Assembly: GCA_003254925.1 (NCBI GenBank)
Contig: QANZ01000295.1
Location: 55,226-119,225, forward strand
Length of the DNA stretch: 64,000 nucleotides
Direction of reading: 5' to 3'
Source: Chamaecrista fasciculata
Taxonomy: Eukaryota; Streptophyta; Magnoliopsida; Fabales; Fabaceae
Part shown: piece after piece, positions 44,836 through 56,882 of the stretch
Layout of the letters: each line of letters begins with the position of its first letter
Position numbering within the stretch: position 1 is the first letter of the stretch
Program-made: the position numbers and the translations under genes
The notes under the pieces: generated by a model
Databases searched by the model: none
What the model saw: the letters and a program-made list of their open reading frames with translations, nothing else
Told to the model about the DNA's origin: nothing

Positions 44836-46331
44836 GAGTAAAATACAAAAGATGTACTTGTGGTTGGCCCGATTTCACATCACTATTGTGTGATTTAAAA
44901 CGTCTCACTTTGGGTACCTGAGATATGTGCCGTTTAGCAACTAGGGTGCATCTGTTTTTGTTCCGTTAATTTTAATAGAAAATGCTGATGTGGTGCAATC
45001 TTAGCCATCAATTTCCAATGTTACTTAGCCGTCGATTTCTATTGCATCTTAACCGTTGGTTTCTCTTGCATCTTAGTCGTTGATTTCCACACAAATGTTA
45101 AAAACTCATTTTTGGTTTTCAAACTATGGAATAAGTTTCATTTTGGCCATAAAAGCTATTTTTTATTTCATTTCTGTCCTTAAACTTTCACATTTTTTCT
45201 GTTTTGATCTCTAAAATGTGATTTTATCGCAATTTTATCCGTTATTCTTAGTTCAACCACAAATTTATCTCTAATTTATAATTGATCTAAAAAATGTAAT
45301 TTTATCCTTGGCCCATTCTTATCACATTATTCTCAACATCCCCCTCTTTTTCATCATTTTCATTCATTTTAGTCCTAAATCATCAAAATAAAATTGTAAA
45401 GTGTCTTAAAACTCTTCCAAACATTCCAATTTAGTCCTTAATCCAAGAATCTTTCAAGGACTAAATTGATACGCAAGGACTAAATTGAAATCAAACAAAA
45501 TATTTAAAACCCTAAAACCCAAAACCTTAAAACTCTAAAACCTTAAAGCCCTAAACCTTAAACGGCTAAATCCTAAAACCCTAACCCCTAAACCCTAAAA
45601 CCTAGCCAAACACTCTCTTCATCATCATCTTCTTCCCATAAACTCAACAACCCCTCATTCCTCATAAAAATTTCAAATTCTACTCATCAAATCAAATCAG
45701 AAATAATCAGAATTCTACTCTCATCATCATCATCATCATCATCATCAAATTCTACTCAACAAACCCCAAATCACACACATTGATACACACACACACACAT
45801 ATATATAGACGGCGACAGACGATGATAATGCAGACGACGATGACAAACGATGATGATTCAGACGACGACGGAAGACGATGATGATGCAGACAACGACGGC
45901 GAGATCTTGACAGCGGAGGAGAGAGAGAGAGAGTGAGGAAGAGGACATCGGAGAAGAGAGAGTTTGAGCGAATGATGGAATGGTTGGAAGAGTGAAGAAG
46001 AAGACGAAGAGACGTGAGAGGATGAAGAGAAATTTATGTTTTTGGGCATCAATTTCTGTTTTTTTCTTACATTTTGATCCTTTATAAAAAGAAAAGGACC
46101 TTAAAAAATTGTTTTAGAACCAAAATGAAACTTATCGCATAGTTTGTGGACTAAAATTTGTTTTTTCACTGAGTCACAAGCATATTCCGTCTAAATTCTA
46201 ACGGAAAAGAGTTCAAGTACTTAACGTGGGTAACGTCAAAACACACAGGTACCCAAAGTGAGACGTTTTAAACCACACTGCAGTGATGTGAAATAGGGCT
46301 AAACCACAAGTACGTTTTTTGTATTTTACCC
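44836..46331. mobile_element. Mutator-like foldback element, 1.5 kb
   Basis: The left end GAGTAAAATACAAAAGATGT and the right end, complemented, GGGTAAAATACAAAAAACGT pair, and the arms continue ('gtacttgtggttggccc', 'cgtctcactttgggtacc'). The flanking nonamers ATATTTTAA and AAATTTTAA agree at 8 of 9. A second, inner inverted pair starts at about 45110 ('aactatggaataagtttcatttt') and 46100-46160. The interior includes a telomere-like patch and low-complexity ATC and GA runs. The minus-strand serine-rich frames at 45745-46052 are low-complexity and not called. Confidence 0.75.
45505..45605. repeat. Degenerate telomere-like repeats (CCCTAAA)
   Basis: About a dozen variants of CCCTAAA, CCTTAAA and CCTAAAAC follow one another, all in the C-rich orientation. 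The plant telomere unit is CCCTAAA. The array is imperfect and lies inside a Mutator-like element, so it is an interstitial patch, not a chromosome end. Confidence 0.6.
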
Positions 46332-47351
46332 AAATTTTAATTAATACTTTTGACAAAGACACCAAATTGATTGTACTAATAACATTTTTTATGATTATCT
46401 TTTATAATTTTATTTTACTCATAAAAAATTGACTAAATAATTAGTTTTGTTAAAAAGTAATTATTAAAACTCATAGCAAACATGGTTATAAACCTAGTGA
46501 AGATTTTGTTAATAGCTTCCTTGATATTAACTAATAATGATCGATAACAACATTTTCGACATGCATTTGAATTTCCTTTTTGTGCTTTTTAGTTGTACTA
46601 TGAAAGAATCAGAATCCAAATATTGTCATAAATCTTAAAAGGTTGATATCGTCGTAGATGTAAGATTTTGGACGATGCCATATTTTTAAATTGTAACTTT
46701 CAACTTCTAATCATTAGACTACAAAGCAAAAAACTCTACGTGAATTCTTTGATCTTGATCGATGTAGAAAATTTATCTCTTTTCATACTAAACTCTACAA
46801 AGCAAAAATATTTGCTATATAAGTAATCACATCTATAATCTTGTGCACTAATTATGTATAATCTTTAAAATTAAGTAGTAATAAGCAAAACATACAGTCA
46901 TACATACTCACATAAACATATATAGCTAAGGCACACACATTGTGTGTGAAGAGTACTGAATTCTGCATAGTCGTCATTGAAGAATCAAAATGTACAAATG
47001 AAGAATTGACTAATAAAGTTTGATGAGAGAGAAAGCAAGGCAGATACGTACAAAGCAGTAATTGAGGGAAAAGAAAAGGACATTAGAGATATAGGAAGCA
47101 GAGGGAAAAGGCACAGGACCACACTATATGCAAAATTTGGTCCAACAATTAGGATAGGATCACTATTATATATATATATAGTTCTTCAATCTTCTAAGAC
47201 TTTTTTTCAATTAATTTTGATTCGATTTGTGTCAAGTATTTAATTATGATGAGATAAACTTTTAATAAGAATAATTACATTTAAAAACTGAATTCGAAAT
47301 TTTACTTAAATAATATCAAGTGGATTATTAACTATTTGAACTAATCCAGTG

Positions 47352-47382
<31 letters not shown>

Positions 47383-47656
47383 NATAATAGACAGCTGTGT
47401 TTTTTATTTTAAAATAATAATAAAATAATGCATTTTTATTGAATTTCTCAATTATATTTTTCTACTCTTAGTTGTATTTTATTTGTTATATTTTAAGGAT
47501 GTAAAACAAATTATAAAAATATCAAACAATAATAGGTAATTATTTTTATTTTTTTATTTTGAAAGAATAAAAGAATAATTTGAAGGTAGATAATTTAACT
47601 TTATGATTCTATGAAAATGACGATAGAAAAATAATAAAATCATATACGGTAGTATA
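46332..47656. other. No gene seen
   Basis: AT-rich spacer with a long (TA)n tract at about 47355-47395 that includes an undetermined base. No supported coding frame. Confidence 0.55.
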
Positions 47657-47974
47657 TCTTATATTATATGGCTCCACCCCTTTCTGGTCGTCCATGTTTA
47701 AAACTATAGTCTATGAATTAAAAATAAGAGAAAAATTACTATTTGATCTCTCTTTCTTTACTACGTTAACAATTTAGTCCATTATTTAATTTACATATAT
47801 ATTTGCGTGCCCTAGTCTTATATTATATGGCTCCACCCCTTTTTGGTCGTCCACATTTTAAAACTATAGTACAAAATTAATAATAAGAGGAAAATTATTA
47901 TTTGATCCCTTCTTTTTTACCGAGTTAATAATTTAGTCCCTCATTTATTTTACATACATATTTGCAAAGCCTCT
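47657..47974. repeat. Tandem duplication, two units of 159 bp
   Basis: Both units start TCTTATATTATATGGCTCCA and continue with 'tggtcgtcca', 'aaactatagt' and 'aatttagtcc'. They differ by roughly 15-20 percent, so the duplication is not recent. Confidence 0.75.
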
Positions 47975-48581
47975 AATATATATATGTGAAGTAATTTGTG
48001 GAGTAGTTGCATTATGTGTAACTTTTTCTTTTTGCCAAGTTGGCAACCTAGGCCCATTGATATTGTGTTGATAATATTGCACTGCAGGTCCAATGGGCTG
48101 AAGCCCAAAAAAGGGGTTGAAAGCACATGAGGATGAATAAGAAATTTTTAGAGTACGTTTGAAATGAGGAGTGAGAAAAAGGAGACGGAAGGAATAAATC
48201 TCAAACCTCCTTTCACTTGGAAAGTTTTAAAGATTAAGTTTTAATTTCTCATTATTATCTTCCCTTCACAAATTATTAATACTTTAAATTGGAGTATTTT
48301 AGAATAGGAATTACTCCCTAAATAAGATAAAGTAAAAATAGATTAACCTTCTCTTCCCTCTTCCTCCAATCTCTAACTTTTATTCCTTCTCTAATTATCC
48401 AAACCAACTGCTTCATATTTTTGTGACGGTACAAATTAGTCAGTATCACAAAAATGAGTTACATGTATGATTTCATTGAGGGCAATATTTGTGACAAAAT
48501 TCTGACAGACTTGTGGGAGATTTATGATGAAAAACATTCTGTCACAAATTTGTTTTTCTTCTAGTAGAATGTACTTACTGC

Positions 48582-49287
48582 TAGGGGTGTTCGTTGGGCG
48601 GTTTGGGCGGTTTAATATGGTTTTTCAAACCGAACCGCTCGCATCGGTTTGGAGAAAACTCAAACCGTTCGGTTTGAAAAAAAATATCAAACCAAACCAA
48701 ACCAAACCAATATAATGGCGGTTTTGGCGGTTTGGTTTGGGCGGTTTGACCTTTAATTACTATTAATTTTATAATTAATATAAAAAGTACTAATTTCATA
48801 ACATCTGAAAAGTAGCAGCACTATGTTCATTAAGTTATGAAACAGAAGACGAATTGGGACTTTGAATGCGAATGGGAGAAGACGAAATATAGATGTTAGG
48901 GTTTGGTCTTTCCCTGGTTTCAGTTTGGAACTTTGAATGCGAATTGAAATGTCAAATGTCTATGCGGCTACTTTTTCAATTTTTACTTTTGGTCTTTAGG
49001 TTATAGTTTCATGGGCTGTGCCTCATTGTTTATTTGTTTTAGTGGAGTAGTGGAGGAACGCATAAATTATATATATATATAATGTATTGTATTATTTATA
49101 TATAATTGCATAGTTGCGGTTTGGTTCGGTTTGGTGAAGTGTCAAACCGCCACCGAACCAAACCGCCCAAAATTAAGAAAAATGAAACCAAACCAAACCA
49201 TTTGAATGTCGGTTTTGGTTCGGTTTGGTTCGGTTTGGTTCGGTGTAGTTCGGTTCAATCGGTTTGGTTCGGTTTTGAACACCCCTA
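48582..49287. mobile_element. Non-autonomous hAT element in copy A
   Basis: The ends TAGGGGTGTTC and GAACACCCCTA are perfect 11-bp inverted repeats. The octamer CTTACTGC stands on both sides exactly (48574-48581 and 49288-49295), the duplication of hAT transposases. The subterminal regions are filled with CGGTTTGGTT and AAACCAAACC words. The interior has no transposase. Copy B of the duplication lacks it. Confidence 0.9.
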
Positions 49288-49779
49288 CTTACTGCACCAA
49301 TAATAATACATTTTTATTTTTTTATATAAAATTATGATTGAGGCGCTAAAATTAAAAAGAAAAAGAAGTAAAAACAATCTTTTCGATATTGCTAAAATGA
49401 ATTTCGTTTGCAGGGAGATGATCCTGCTAAGGAGCAAATCTAAACCAATCTTCGTGAAGCTACGACACTTGATCCGAAATTCAAGCAACCTTAGAACTTA
49501 GATAATTTACCCATTGTCATCTCTATGCATATTCTCATCTAACCAATTTTTTTTGTTGATTTTCTTACATACATACTAGTATTTTGAAAATTTTATTTTA
49601 AAATTTAAACTTATAAAACTAACTAAAATATCAATTTGATCCTTCACATGTTTATTTTTTTAGTTGATCCCTTTTAAATTTTTCTTCTCAATTTTTTCTG
49701 TTATTAATGTTGTTACTCAATTTAGTTTTTAACTTAATTGACTCTGTGATAATGTTAATTGCATGTGTTATATTTTAAA

Positions 49780-50206
49780 GGGTAAAGTGCACTATTGGTC
49801 CCATAACTTTGGCAAAGGTTTCAATTTGGTCCCACAACTTTTTTTGTTGCAATTTTGGTCCCATACCTTTGGCAAAGGTCTCAATTTGGTCCCATAACTT
49901 TTTTTGTTGCAATTTTGGTCACATAACTTCTAAAAACGTCTCACCGTTGGTCGCAAGCTGATTTCCATCTGTCACATAACTTCACCCATATTTGCTACGT
50001 CATTATCTAACTCAGTATTTCAGATCATCTTTAACGGTAGATAATAGATTGAAATCAGTATTTGGACCAACGATGAGACGTTTTTAAAAGTTATAGGACC
50101 AAAATTGCAACAAAAAAAATTATGGGAACAAATTGAGACCTTTGCCAAAGTTATGGGACCAAAATTGCAACAAAAAAAGTTATGGGACCAAAAGTTCACT
50201 TTATCC
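49780..50206. mobile_element. Mutator-like foldback MITE in copy A
   Basis: The ends GGGTAAAGTGCACTATTGGT and, complemented, GGATAAAGTGAACTTTTGGT pair, and the arms repeat 'ggtcccataac'. The flanking nonamers TATTTTAAA and TAATTTAAA agree at 8 of 9. The matching place in copy B (near 55138-55160) has a single uninterrupted 'cttttaaaataata', i.e. an empty site. Confidence 0.85.
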
Positions 50207-50569
50207 TAATTTAAATTAATAGCATGACATATTGATACAATAATATTAAATTTAGTCACATATAAAATTAGAAGGAAAAAAAACTCGTCAAAGCAAATTT
50301 AGATGTTAACAAACTTCATGGCTCAACTACATACATATAAGTCAGGCCCAAAACACACACTACATACATATATTTTAGGATTAATTTCATCAAAGCAAGC
50401 AATCTTTTCCATTACTAATTTGATTATGAATTCAAACAATAAAAATTTCATATTTTACAAGAAATAAGATATTTTAATATGATTTACCATATAGAAATAG
50501 TAAATAGAAAAAAAAACACATATAGTCATAATAATAATACACATAAAGTTAAATGAACTATTGCCATTG

Positions 50570-50705
50570 GTTAGTTAAAAGTCGTTGATTAATAAAAACT
50601 CGTTCATTAACAAAACCTCGTTGTTTAGTTAAAAGTCGTTGATTAACAAAACCTCGTTGTTTACTTAAAAGTCGTTGATTAATAAGAAGTCGTTGTTTAG
50701 TTTAA
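50570..50705. repeat. Minisatellite of about 36 bp (GTCGTTGATTAA / CTCGTTGTTTAG)
   Basis: Repeated words 'aaaagtcgttgattaa' and 'aaaacctcgttgtttag' occur three to four times. A similar but reordered array is at about 55490-55615 in copy B, so the array predates the duplication and has changed since. Confidence 0.65.
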
Positions 50706-51470
50706 CTTTTAAATATTAGTGGGTATATATATATATATATTTCTCTTGTACTCGTGATACATCAAGTTATTCTTCACTTTCTTTAAATAGATAATGAGAT
50801 TTAGGAAACCTTTGAAGATGAAGATAATTGAGACGACCAAGATGTTTCATGGATGAGACTTAAAGCCCACTTATCTATGTCTACCAAATCAATGGATCAC
50901 CAAAGGTATATAAACATATATCAATCAATATTTTATTTTTAGGATAAGATGCATATTTTAATGAAATATGTATTCTGCTAGCTTGCTGGTATGATATTTC
51001 TATTTAGACAACGTTGATAAAGTTAACGAATAACTAGTAGTGCAATATTTATTCGTAACAACATATAGATATATTTTATTAAGTACTATGTTCACCTCCT
51101 ATGTTTTTATACTTGAATTCTCTAAATCAACAAACTTTACCAAGGTAGTCTCTACGAATTATTATTTAATCTTTAGTCCTTGACACAATCACACATCAAT
51201 AAGAAGAGAGTAGTGACGTTAAATATAAGTTTTTCTAAATCATTACAACCAAGACAATTTTACGATTAGTTTGATCTTATGTGGATTAAATTTAATTCGA
51301 CGTTCTTTTTTTTTCTAGTTTTTTTCCTTCATCGCTCCGTGCTGTGAAGTTCAATTATATTTTTCTACAGTGTTTATTTCTTAAATTTGGAAGATTGGGA
51401 TTTGTAGTTTTCCGATCTTAGAAAAAAATTGTTATTTTTATTTAAATAAACTTGTTTGATGATGACTTGA

Positions 51471-51892
51471 GTTACTAAAACAATTTTTTAAATGAAAAGA
51501 TAAATAATATTGTTTTTGAATTCCAAAAATAAGAATAGTGAAAATTTATTTTATACTTTGAAAACAAAGAAATATGTGGAGGGTTGATCCTAATCCACAT
51601 TAGCAATATTCTAATGTGTATGTACTTGTTGATGACTTTTGCCTTATGTATACATTTGTTTTGTCTCATTGTAGGTTCCACATCTTTCTTGACTTCAATA
51701 ATGATGTCTAGAAATTGGATTTAAGCAGATTCTTTCACCCCATTTCAGTTAGTAAGTAAAGCAATTACTGAAATTTATTATGAGCATTAACTATTACTCT
51801 GTCATATCATGACAATACTACTTATGACTCAAAAAAATTATATTTATAGCTTAATATTTTTTACATGCTTTGTAATATTGATTTTTTTTTAA
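51471..51892. other. No gene seen
   Basis: AT-rich sequence just beyond the end of the duplicated segment. No supported feature. Confidence 0.5.
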
Positions 51893-52290
51893 GGGTAAAT
51901 TACATATAGGGTCCTCATGGTTTGGCCCATTTGTCTTATTATTACATTGGAGTCTTATGGTTTATTTCCATCAAAAGATAATGACAAGTTGCACTTCATT
52001 GTTTACAGCCTTATGATTGTTCATATATTGAATGGGTTGATGGTCCTACATGCCGACGTGGTCATAAAGTTGCTCAAAAGGTTCAAGAAAAGAAAATTAA
52101 AAGCTTGAACATGAGATTAGAGTTGAAGGCAATGTAAACTATAATGAAGTTGAGGGAAGTAGTGAACAAGTACAAAAAGAGGGAGAGTACTGTTGTTACT
52201 CAATTATTTTGAATGTTGTTTATGTTGATTATTGTGTATAATCTTTGTAATGCAATGTATGACAGATATGGTCACTTTTTGCCTTAAGAA
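51893..52290 (+). pseudogene. Foldback arm, then relic of a coiled-coil/membrane-tail protein
   Basis: 51897-51950 is a single GGGTAAATTACATATAGGGT arm of a Mutator-like element. From about 52063 the plus strand reads a charged helical segment (KLREVVNKYKKREST) followed by a hydrophobic segment (MLFMLIIVYNLCNAM), interrupted by stops at about 52135 and 52210. This pattern resembles the C-terminal half of small plant GRF zinc-finger proteins, but no zinc finger is seen. Called by resemblance only. Confidence 0.3.
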
Positions 52291-52555
52291 ATTAATCTAA
52301 ACAATGACTTTTGTAGTGAAAAAATTTGTCGATTTTTTTGTGTTTGATGTTGCTACAAGACCGATGGACCAAACTGTGAAAAGTTGACTATGAACAAAAT
52401 GACTATTATAAATGAAGAAACTTTGAAAGAAAAAGAAAGAAATTGAATACCTTTCATGTACATCCATAAAGTCATTAACATTCATAAAGTTTCACAATCA
52501 AATTCAGCATAGTAATAAACCTCCATAAAGTCATCAACATATATAGTGTCACAGC

Positions 52556-53442
52556 CATGGTTGTCAAAATCGCTTTTTTAAGCAGACACGGAGAAGGGGG
52601 GGGGGTGAACTCGTAACGTAAAATCGTATAGTAAAATTGTAAGAGTTCACATAAATATAAAAAATTATATATAAAAATATATTACATTTTTTTCCTAAAT
52701 TTTAATCACAATACTTGGCTATGTAGAATTAACAAGATAATATTGAGACTAAACTGAAAGAAATTTATTATTTAAGGACTTAAACACAACTCTCTCTTTA
52801 TAGTTTATACCATTTCCCTTTATAATTATTTCCTCATTCACATCATCCTCTTTCCTACAAATTATAATGATTGTAATTATAAAAAGTTAAAGATTAAAGT
52901 ATTTTATATTAGGGGAAAAATCAAATTAATTTAAATTGAAAAAGTCAAAAAATTAATAAATGTTCAACTACTATTTGCATCATCAAAAACCCTAATACAC
53001 CACCCCTTATTCACTTGAACGGCGCCTCTCATCTCACCAGTCACTATATTGCACTTCTCACCTCACCATAATGATGCGTGCTTCTTCTTCTTCTTCTTCT
53101 TCTTCATCTTCTTCTTCTTCTTCTATATTCTAGTACAAAAAAATCTTTAACTCTTCACTTTTTCAACTCTTCAACTCTTCTCAATTTCTCATCTCTTCCT
53201 TGAACTCACTTTTTCATAGAGTATTATTAAGTTTTTCATTTTTCCATTCAAAATTGGACCAGAGTAGCAAACTCACTTAACTCGGTCCTAACTCGCGTTT
53301 TTAACCGAGTTAGTCCGAGTTTAACTGATTCTACCAGAGTTTATGCAATTTCCGAGTCAGGATGAGACGTGGCCAGGTTTAACTATGTGAAAACGTAAAC
53401 ATGTGCATTTCTACGAGTTAAAACGCGAGTTTGACAACCATG
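52556..53442. mobile_element. Non-autonomous hAT element
   Basis: The ends CATGGTTGTCAAAAT and, complemented, CATGGTTGTCAAACT are inverted repeats. The octamer GTCACAGC flanks it exactly on both sides (52548-52555 and 53443-53450). Inner words such as 'aactcgcgttttt' and 'cgagttaaaacgcgag' repeat near the right end. It contains a (CTT)n tract and a G-run at 52598-52607, and no transposase. Confidence 0.88.
53081..53124. repeat. (CTT)n microsatellite
   Basis: Run of CTT triplets with one interruption, inside the hAT element. Confidence 0.9.
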
Positions 53443-53450
53443 GTCACAGC

Positions 53451-54469
53451 CGAATTGCAACACCAATTGAACTCTAACTAAATGACCCATAGTATGATCT
53501 AAATTACATTAAAACTATGAAAACAACACATTATTAATGGTTGTTGTGGAAAATTATTGTGTTTTCACTTCAATTACTATAATAGTTACAAGAATTACAG
53601 TTACACATTATTATTGCAATATGAACTGGGATTTTTTAACTTAGGTCCATTAGAGTAAGATTTCGTAGGACATCCCTTGTCATTTTACTACAATAACAAA
53701 TAATATAGAAAAAAAAACACATGAGCAAGTTTACAAAACTAGAATTATGCATAGAAGCACAATTGGGATTGTAGTAATAATGATCAACATAAGAGCTTTA
53801 ACTTAAATGCATATGCGACTAAAAGAAAAACAAAGCAAGGATCATTGTTAGGAATATTTGAAAGAATTAAAAACAAAATTTAGCACTAGCATCTCCAAAT
53901 TTCCGTGCAACCATTAAAACTCTTGTTTTTCTCAACAACAAAGTAGGAAAGAACAAAAAAACAATGAAAAATTACTATTACAACCATATATTTCTAAGTA
54001 AAATAAGACGTGTTTGATTTCCTTCTTCACTCGCTATTAGCGATTGCACATCGACACAAGTGAAGAACGATAAGATGTGGTAAACCTCTTTGCAATTAAA
54101 TGTGACATTTTTGTAGTTTGAGGTATTAGCATAGTGAAGTATGAATACGAGTTTACAATGGCAAAACCTTTAGGTATGAATAAAAAGTTTGCATAAAAAA
54201 TGAAAGTTAGGGTTTGATTGTCATTTTCTAAAAAAAAATAGAGTTAGGATTAGAAACACCTGACTTATCGAAAGAGACATTGCACACCTAACAACTTGGG
54301 AAAAGAATGTGCCAATAAACAACATACAAGATGGAGTTTTTTTTAGAAGGAAGCTGCTGCAAGTAGGAGAATTGACAATAAAGATTTAGGATAAGGGATA
54401 AAAAAATTGAGAGTTGAAGTGTGAAAACGAAACACAAAACTGGGGAGTTGGGCTTTTCAAAATTTTACA
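53451..54469. other. No gene seen
   Basis: AT-rich. It lies between the hAT insertion and the start of copy B of the duplication; no coding frame is supported. Confidence 0.5.
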
Positions 54470-56366
54470 GGATGCTTCATTTTTTTGTGATGGAACAAAT
54501 TAGTCACTAAATTCCATCACAAAATGAGGCAAATTTTGTGACAAAATTCAGATAGACTTATGGGGGATTTGTGATGAAAAAAATTCTATCACAAAGTTGT
54601 GTTTTCTTGAAGTAGAAAGTAATCAACTTGTACCGTACCAATAATAAATTTTTTTCTTTTATATAAAGAATTATAATTGAGGCCCTAAAAAAAGTAAAAA
54701 CAAAATCTTTTCGACATTACTAAAATGAATTTCATTTGCAGGGAGATGATCCGGCTAAGGAACAAATCTAACCCAATCTTAGAGAAGCTATGGCACCTGA
54801 TAAAAAAATTCAAGCAATCGCGGAACCTTTCAAAAGCATGGGAACAAGTATAAAGACTAGATAATTTACCCATCATCATCTCTATCTCATCTTACCATAT
54901 CTTTTCTATTTTTGTTTGTTAGTCTTATATATATATACACACAATGGTATTTAAATTTTATTTTAAAATTTAAACTTATAAAATTAACTAAAATCTCACT
55001 TTGATCTTTCACTTGTTCATTTTTTCAGCTAATCCCTTTTAAATTTTTCTTCTCAATTTTTTTTTTCTGTTAATAATATTGTTACTCCATTTAGTTTTTA
55101 ACTTAATTGATTGTGTGATAAAGTTAATTGAATGTGTAATCTTTTAAAATAATAACAAGACATGTTGATTGTCAAAATGATACTTTTTTTTTTATTAAAT
55201 TTAGTCAATAAAAAATTATAGAAAAACTCATCAAAGCAAATTTAAATGTTAACAAAATTCATTGCACAACTACATACATATATGTTAGGATTAATTTCAT
55301 TAAAGAAATGGATCTTTTCCATTATTAATTTGATTACGAATTCAAACATTAAAAATTTCACATATTACAAGAAATAAAATATTTTAATATGATTTAACAA
55401 ATAGAAACAGTAAGTAGAATAAAAACACATATAGTCATACTCATAACAATAATATACATAAAGTTAAATGAACTATTATCGTTGTTTAGTTAAAAGTCGT
55501 TGATTAATAAAAAACTCATTGATTAACAAAAAGTCGTTAAATAGTAAGTTATTGATTAACAAAACCTCATTGTTTAGTTAAAATTCATTGATTAATAAGA
55601 AGTCGTTGTTTAGTTTAAATTTTATATATTAGTGGGTATGTATATCTTTCTCTTGTACTCGTGATACAACAAGTTATTCTTCACATTCTTTAAATAGATA
55701 ATGAGATTTAGAAAACCTTTTGAAGATGAAGATGATTGAGAGGACCAAGATGTTTCATGGATGAGGCTTAAAGCCCACTTATCTATGTCTACCAAATAAA
55801 TGGATAACCAAAGGTATATAAACATGTATCAATCAATATTTTATTCTTAGGATTAGATGCATATTTTAATGATATATGTATTCTGCTTGCTTGTTGGTAT
55901 GGTATTTCTATTTAGACAACATTGATAAAGTTAACGAATCACTAGTAGTACAATATTTATCTGTAACAACAAAAAGATACTTTATATTTTATTATGTACT
56001 ATGTTCACCCCCTATATTTTTTTACTTGAATTCTCTAAATCAACAAACTTTACCAAGGTAGTCTCTACAAATTATTGTTTAATCTTTAGTCCTTGTCACA
56101 ATCACACATCAATAAGAAGAGAGTAGTGACGATAAATATTGGTTTTTCTAAATTACTACAACCAAGAAAATTTTACGATTTGTTTGATCTTATGTGGATT
56201 AAATTTAATTCGGCGTTCTTTTATATATATATATATTTTACTTCATTGTTTCGTGCTAAGAAGTTCAATTATATTTTTTTACATTGTTTTTTTTCTTAAA
56301 TTTGGAAGATTGGGATTTATATTTTTCCGTTCTTAGAAAAAATATTATTTTTCACTTAAAAAAACT
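54470..56366 (+). repeat. Segmental duplication, copy B
   Basis: Co-linear partner of 48408-51470, without the hAT and MITE insertions. It begins with 'tttttgtgatggaac' and a CACTA-like right end (TTTTCTTGAAGTAG, 54601-54614). At 56367 it is cut by an LTR retrotransposon; the continuation seen in copy A ('gatgatgacttgagttac') was not found on the far side. Confidence 0.8.
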
Positions 56367-56869
56367 TGTTGGATTTTGTGGGTCAAATATCCACCCATGT
56401 GGGAGTCCAATTGGGTTATGTGTTGATCCATTGGAATGTGGACTCTTTTACATAAGTCTCACATCAGATAGTTTAGCTTTCAGACCTCTCCCATTTTCTT
56501 ATAAATAGGAGTGATTCCCCATCATTCAAGTTGTTGGTTGATTCCATGAGTTGGAGAGGGTGTTCTCATATTGAGAGAACCCACATAGTGATATTTTCTC
56601 TCTCTTAGAGTTGTTCTTCTGCGATTAGTCGTGGAAATATGGCTCTACCTCTAGTAGGTAGAGTCTCATCGCATGGTGGAGTTGGTGATGAGGAGATCAA
56701 CGTTTGGAGATCAGTCTTGGTAGAGTAGAGACACTAGCAAGATCTAGAATATTAGCGATGACGTCCAGGTTAGTATGTTCTGCAATGTGTTTTTAATACT
56801 TCCCTGGATTTATAATTGTTGTTCAGGTTTCAGTCTTCGGATCGGGTCTTGGGGATCCAAAATCCTTCA
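56367..56869 (+). repeat. 5' LTR of a retrotransposon
   Basis: It begins TGTTGGATTTTGTGG and ends ...AATCCTTCA, immediately before a primer-binding site. It contains a TATA-type motif (CTTATAAATAGG, about 56499-56510) followed by a 'tgagttggagagggtgttctcat' leader-like region. No second copy was found in the window. Confidence 0.75.
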
Positions 56870-56870
56870 T

Positions 56871-56882
56871 TGGTATCAGAGC
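56871..56882 (+). other. Primer-binding site (initiator tRNA-Met type)
   Basis: TGGTATCAGAGC, one base after the LTR end. This is the standard copia-type primer-binding sequence. Confidence 0.85.

Larger units (their letters stand above)
48408..51470 (+). repeat. Segmental duplication, copy A
   Basis: Co-linear with 54470-56366 in the same orientation, over about 1.9 kb of shared sequence. Shared blocks include 'gtgacaaaattc.gacagact', 'gcagggagatgatcc', 'cttttaaatttttcttctcaatttttt', 'aatttggaagattgggattt'. Copy A is longer because it contains a hAT element (48582-49287) and a MITE (49780-50206) that copy B lacks. The start of both copies looks like the right end of a CACTA element (...TTTTTCTTCTAGTAG here). 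Confidence 0.8.

Noticed and set aside
45745-46052. Serine-rich minus-strand frames
   Set aside because: Encoded by GA- and ATC-type low-complexity DNA inside a Mutator-like element.
54595-54620. Possible complete CACTA element ending here
   Set aside because: A CACTA-like right terminus is visible but no matching left terminus could be found between 51.5 and 54.4 kb.
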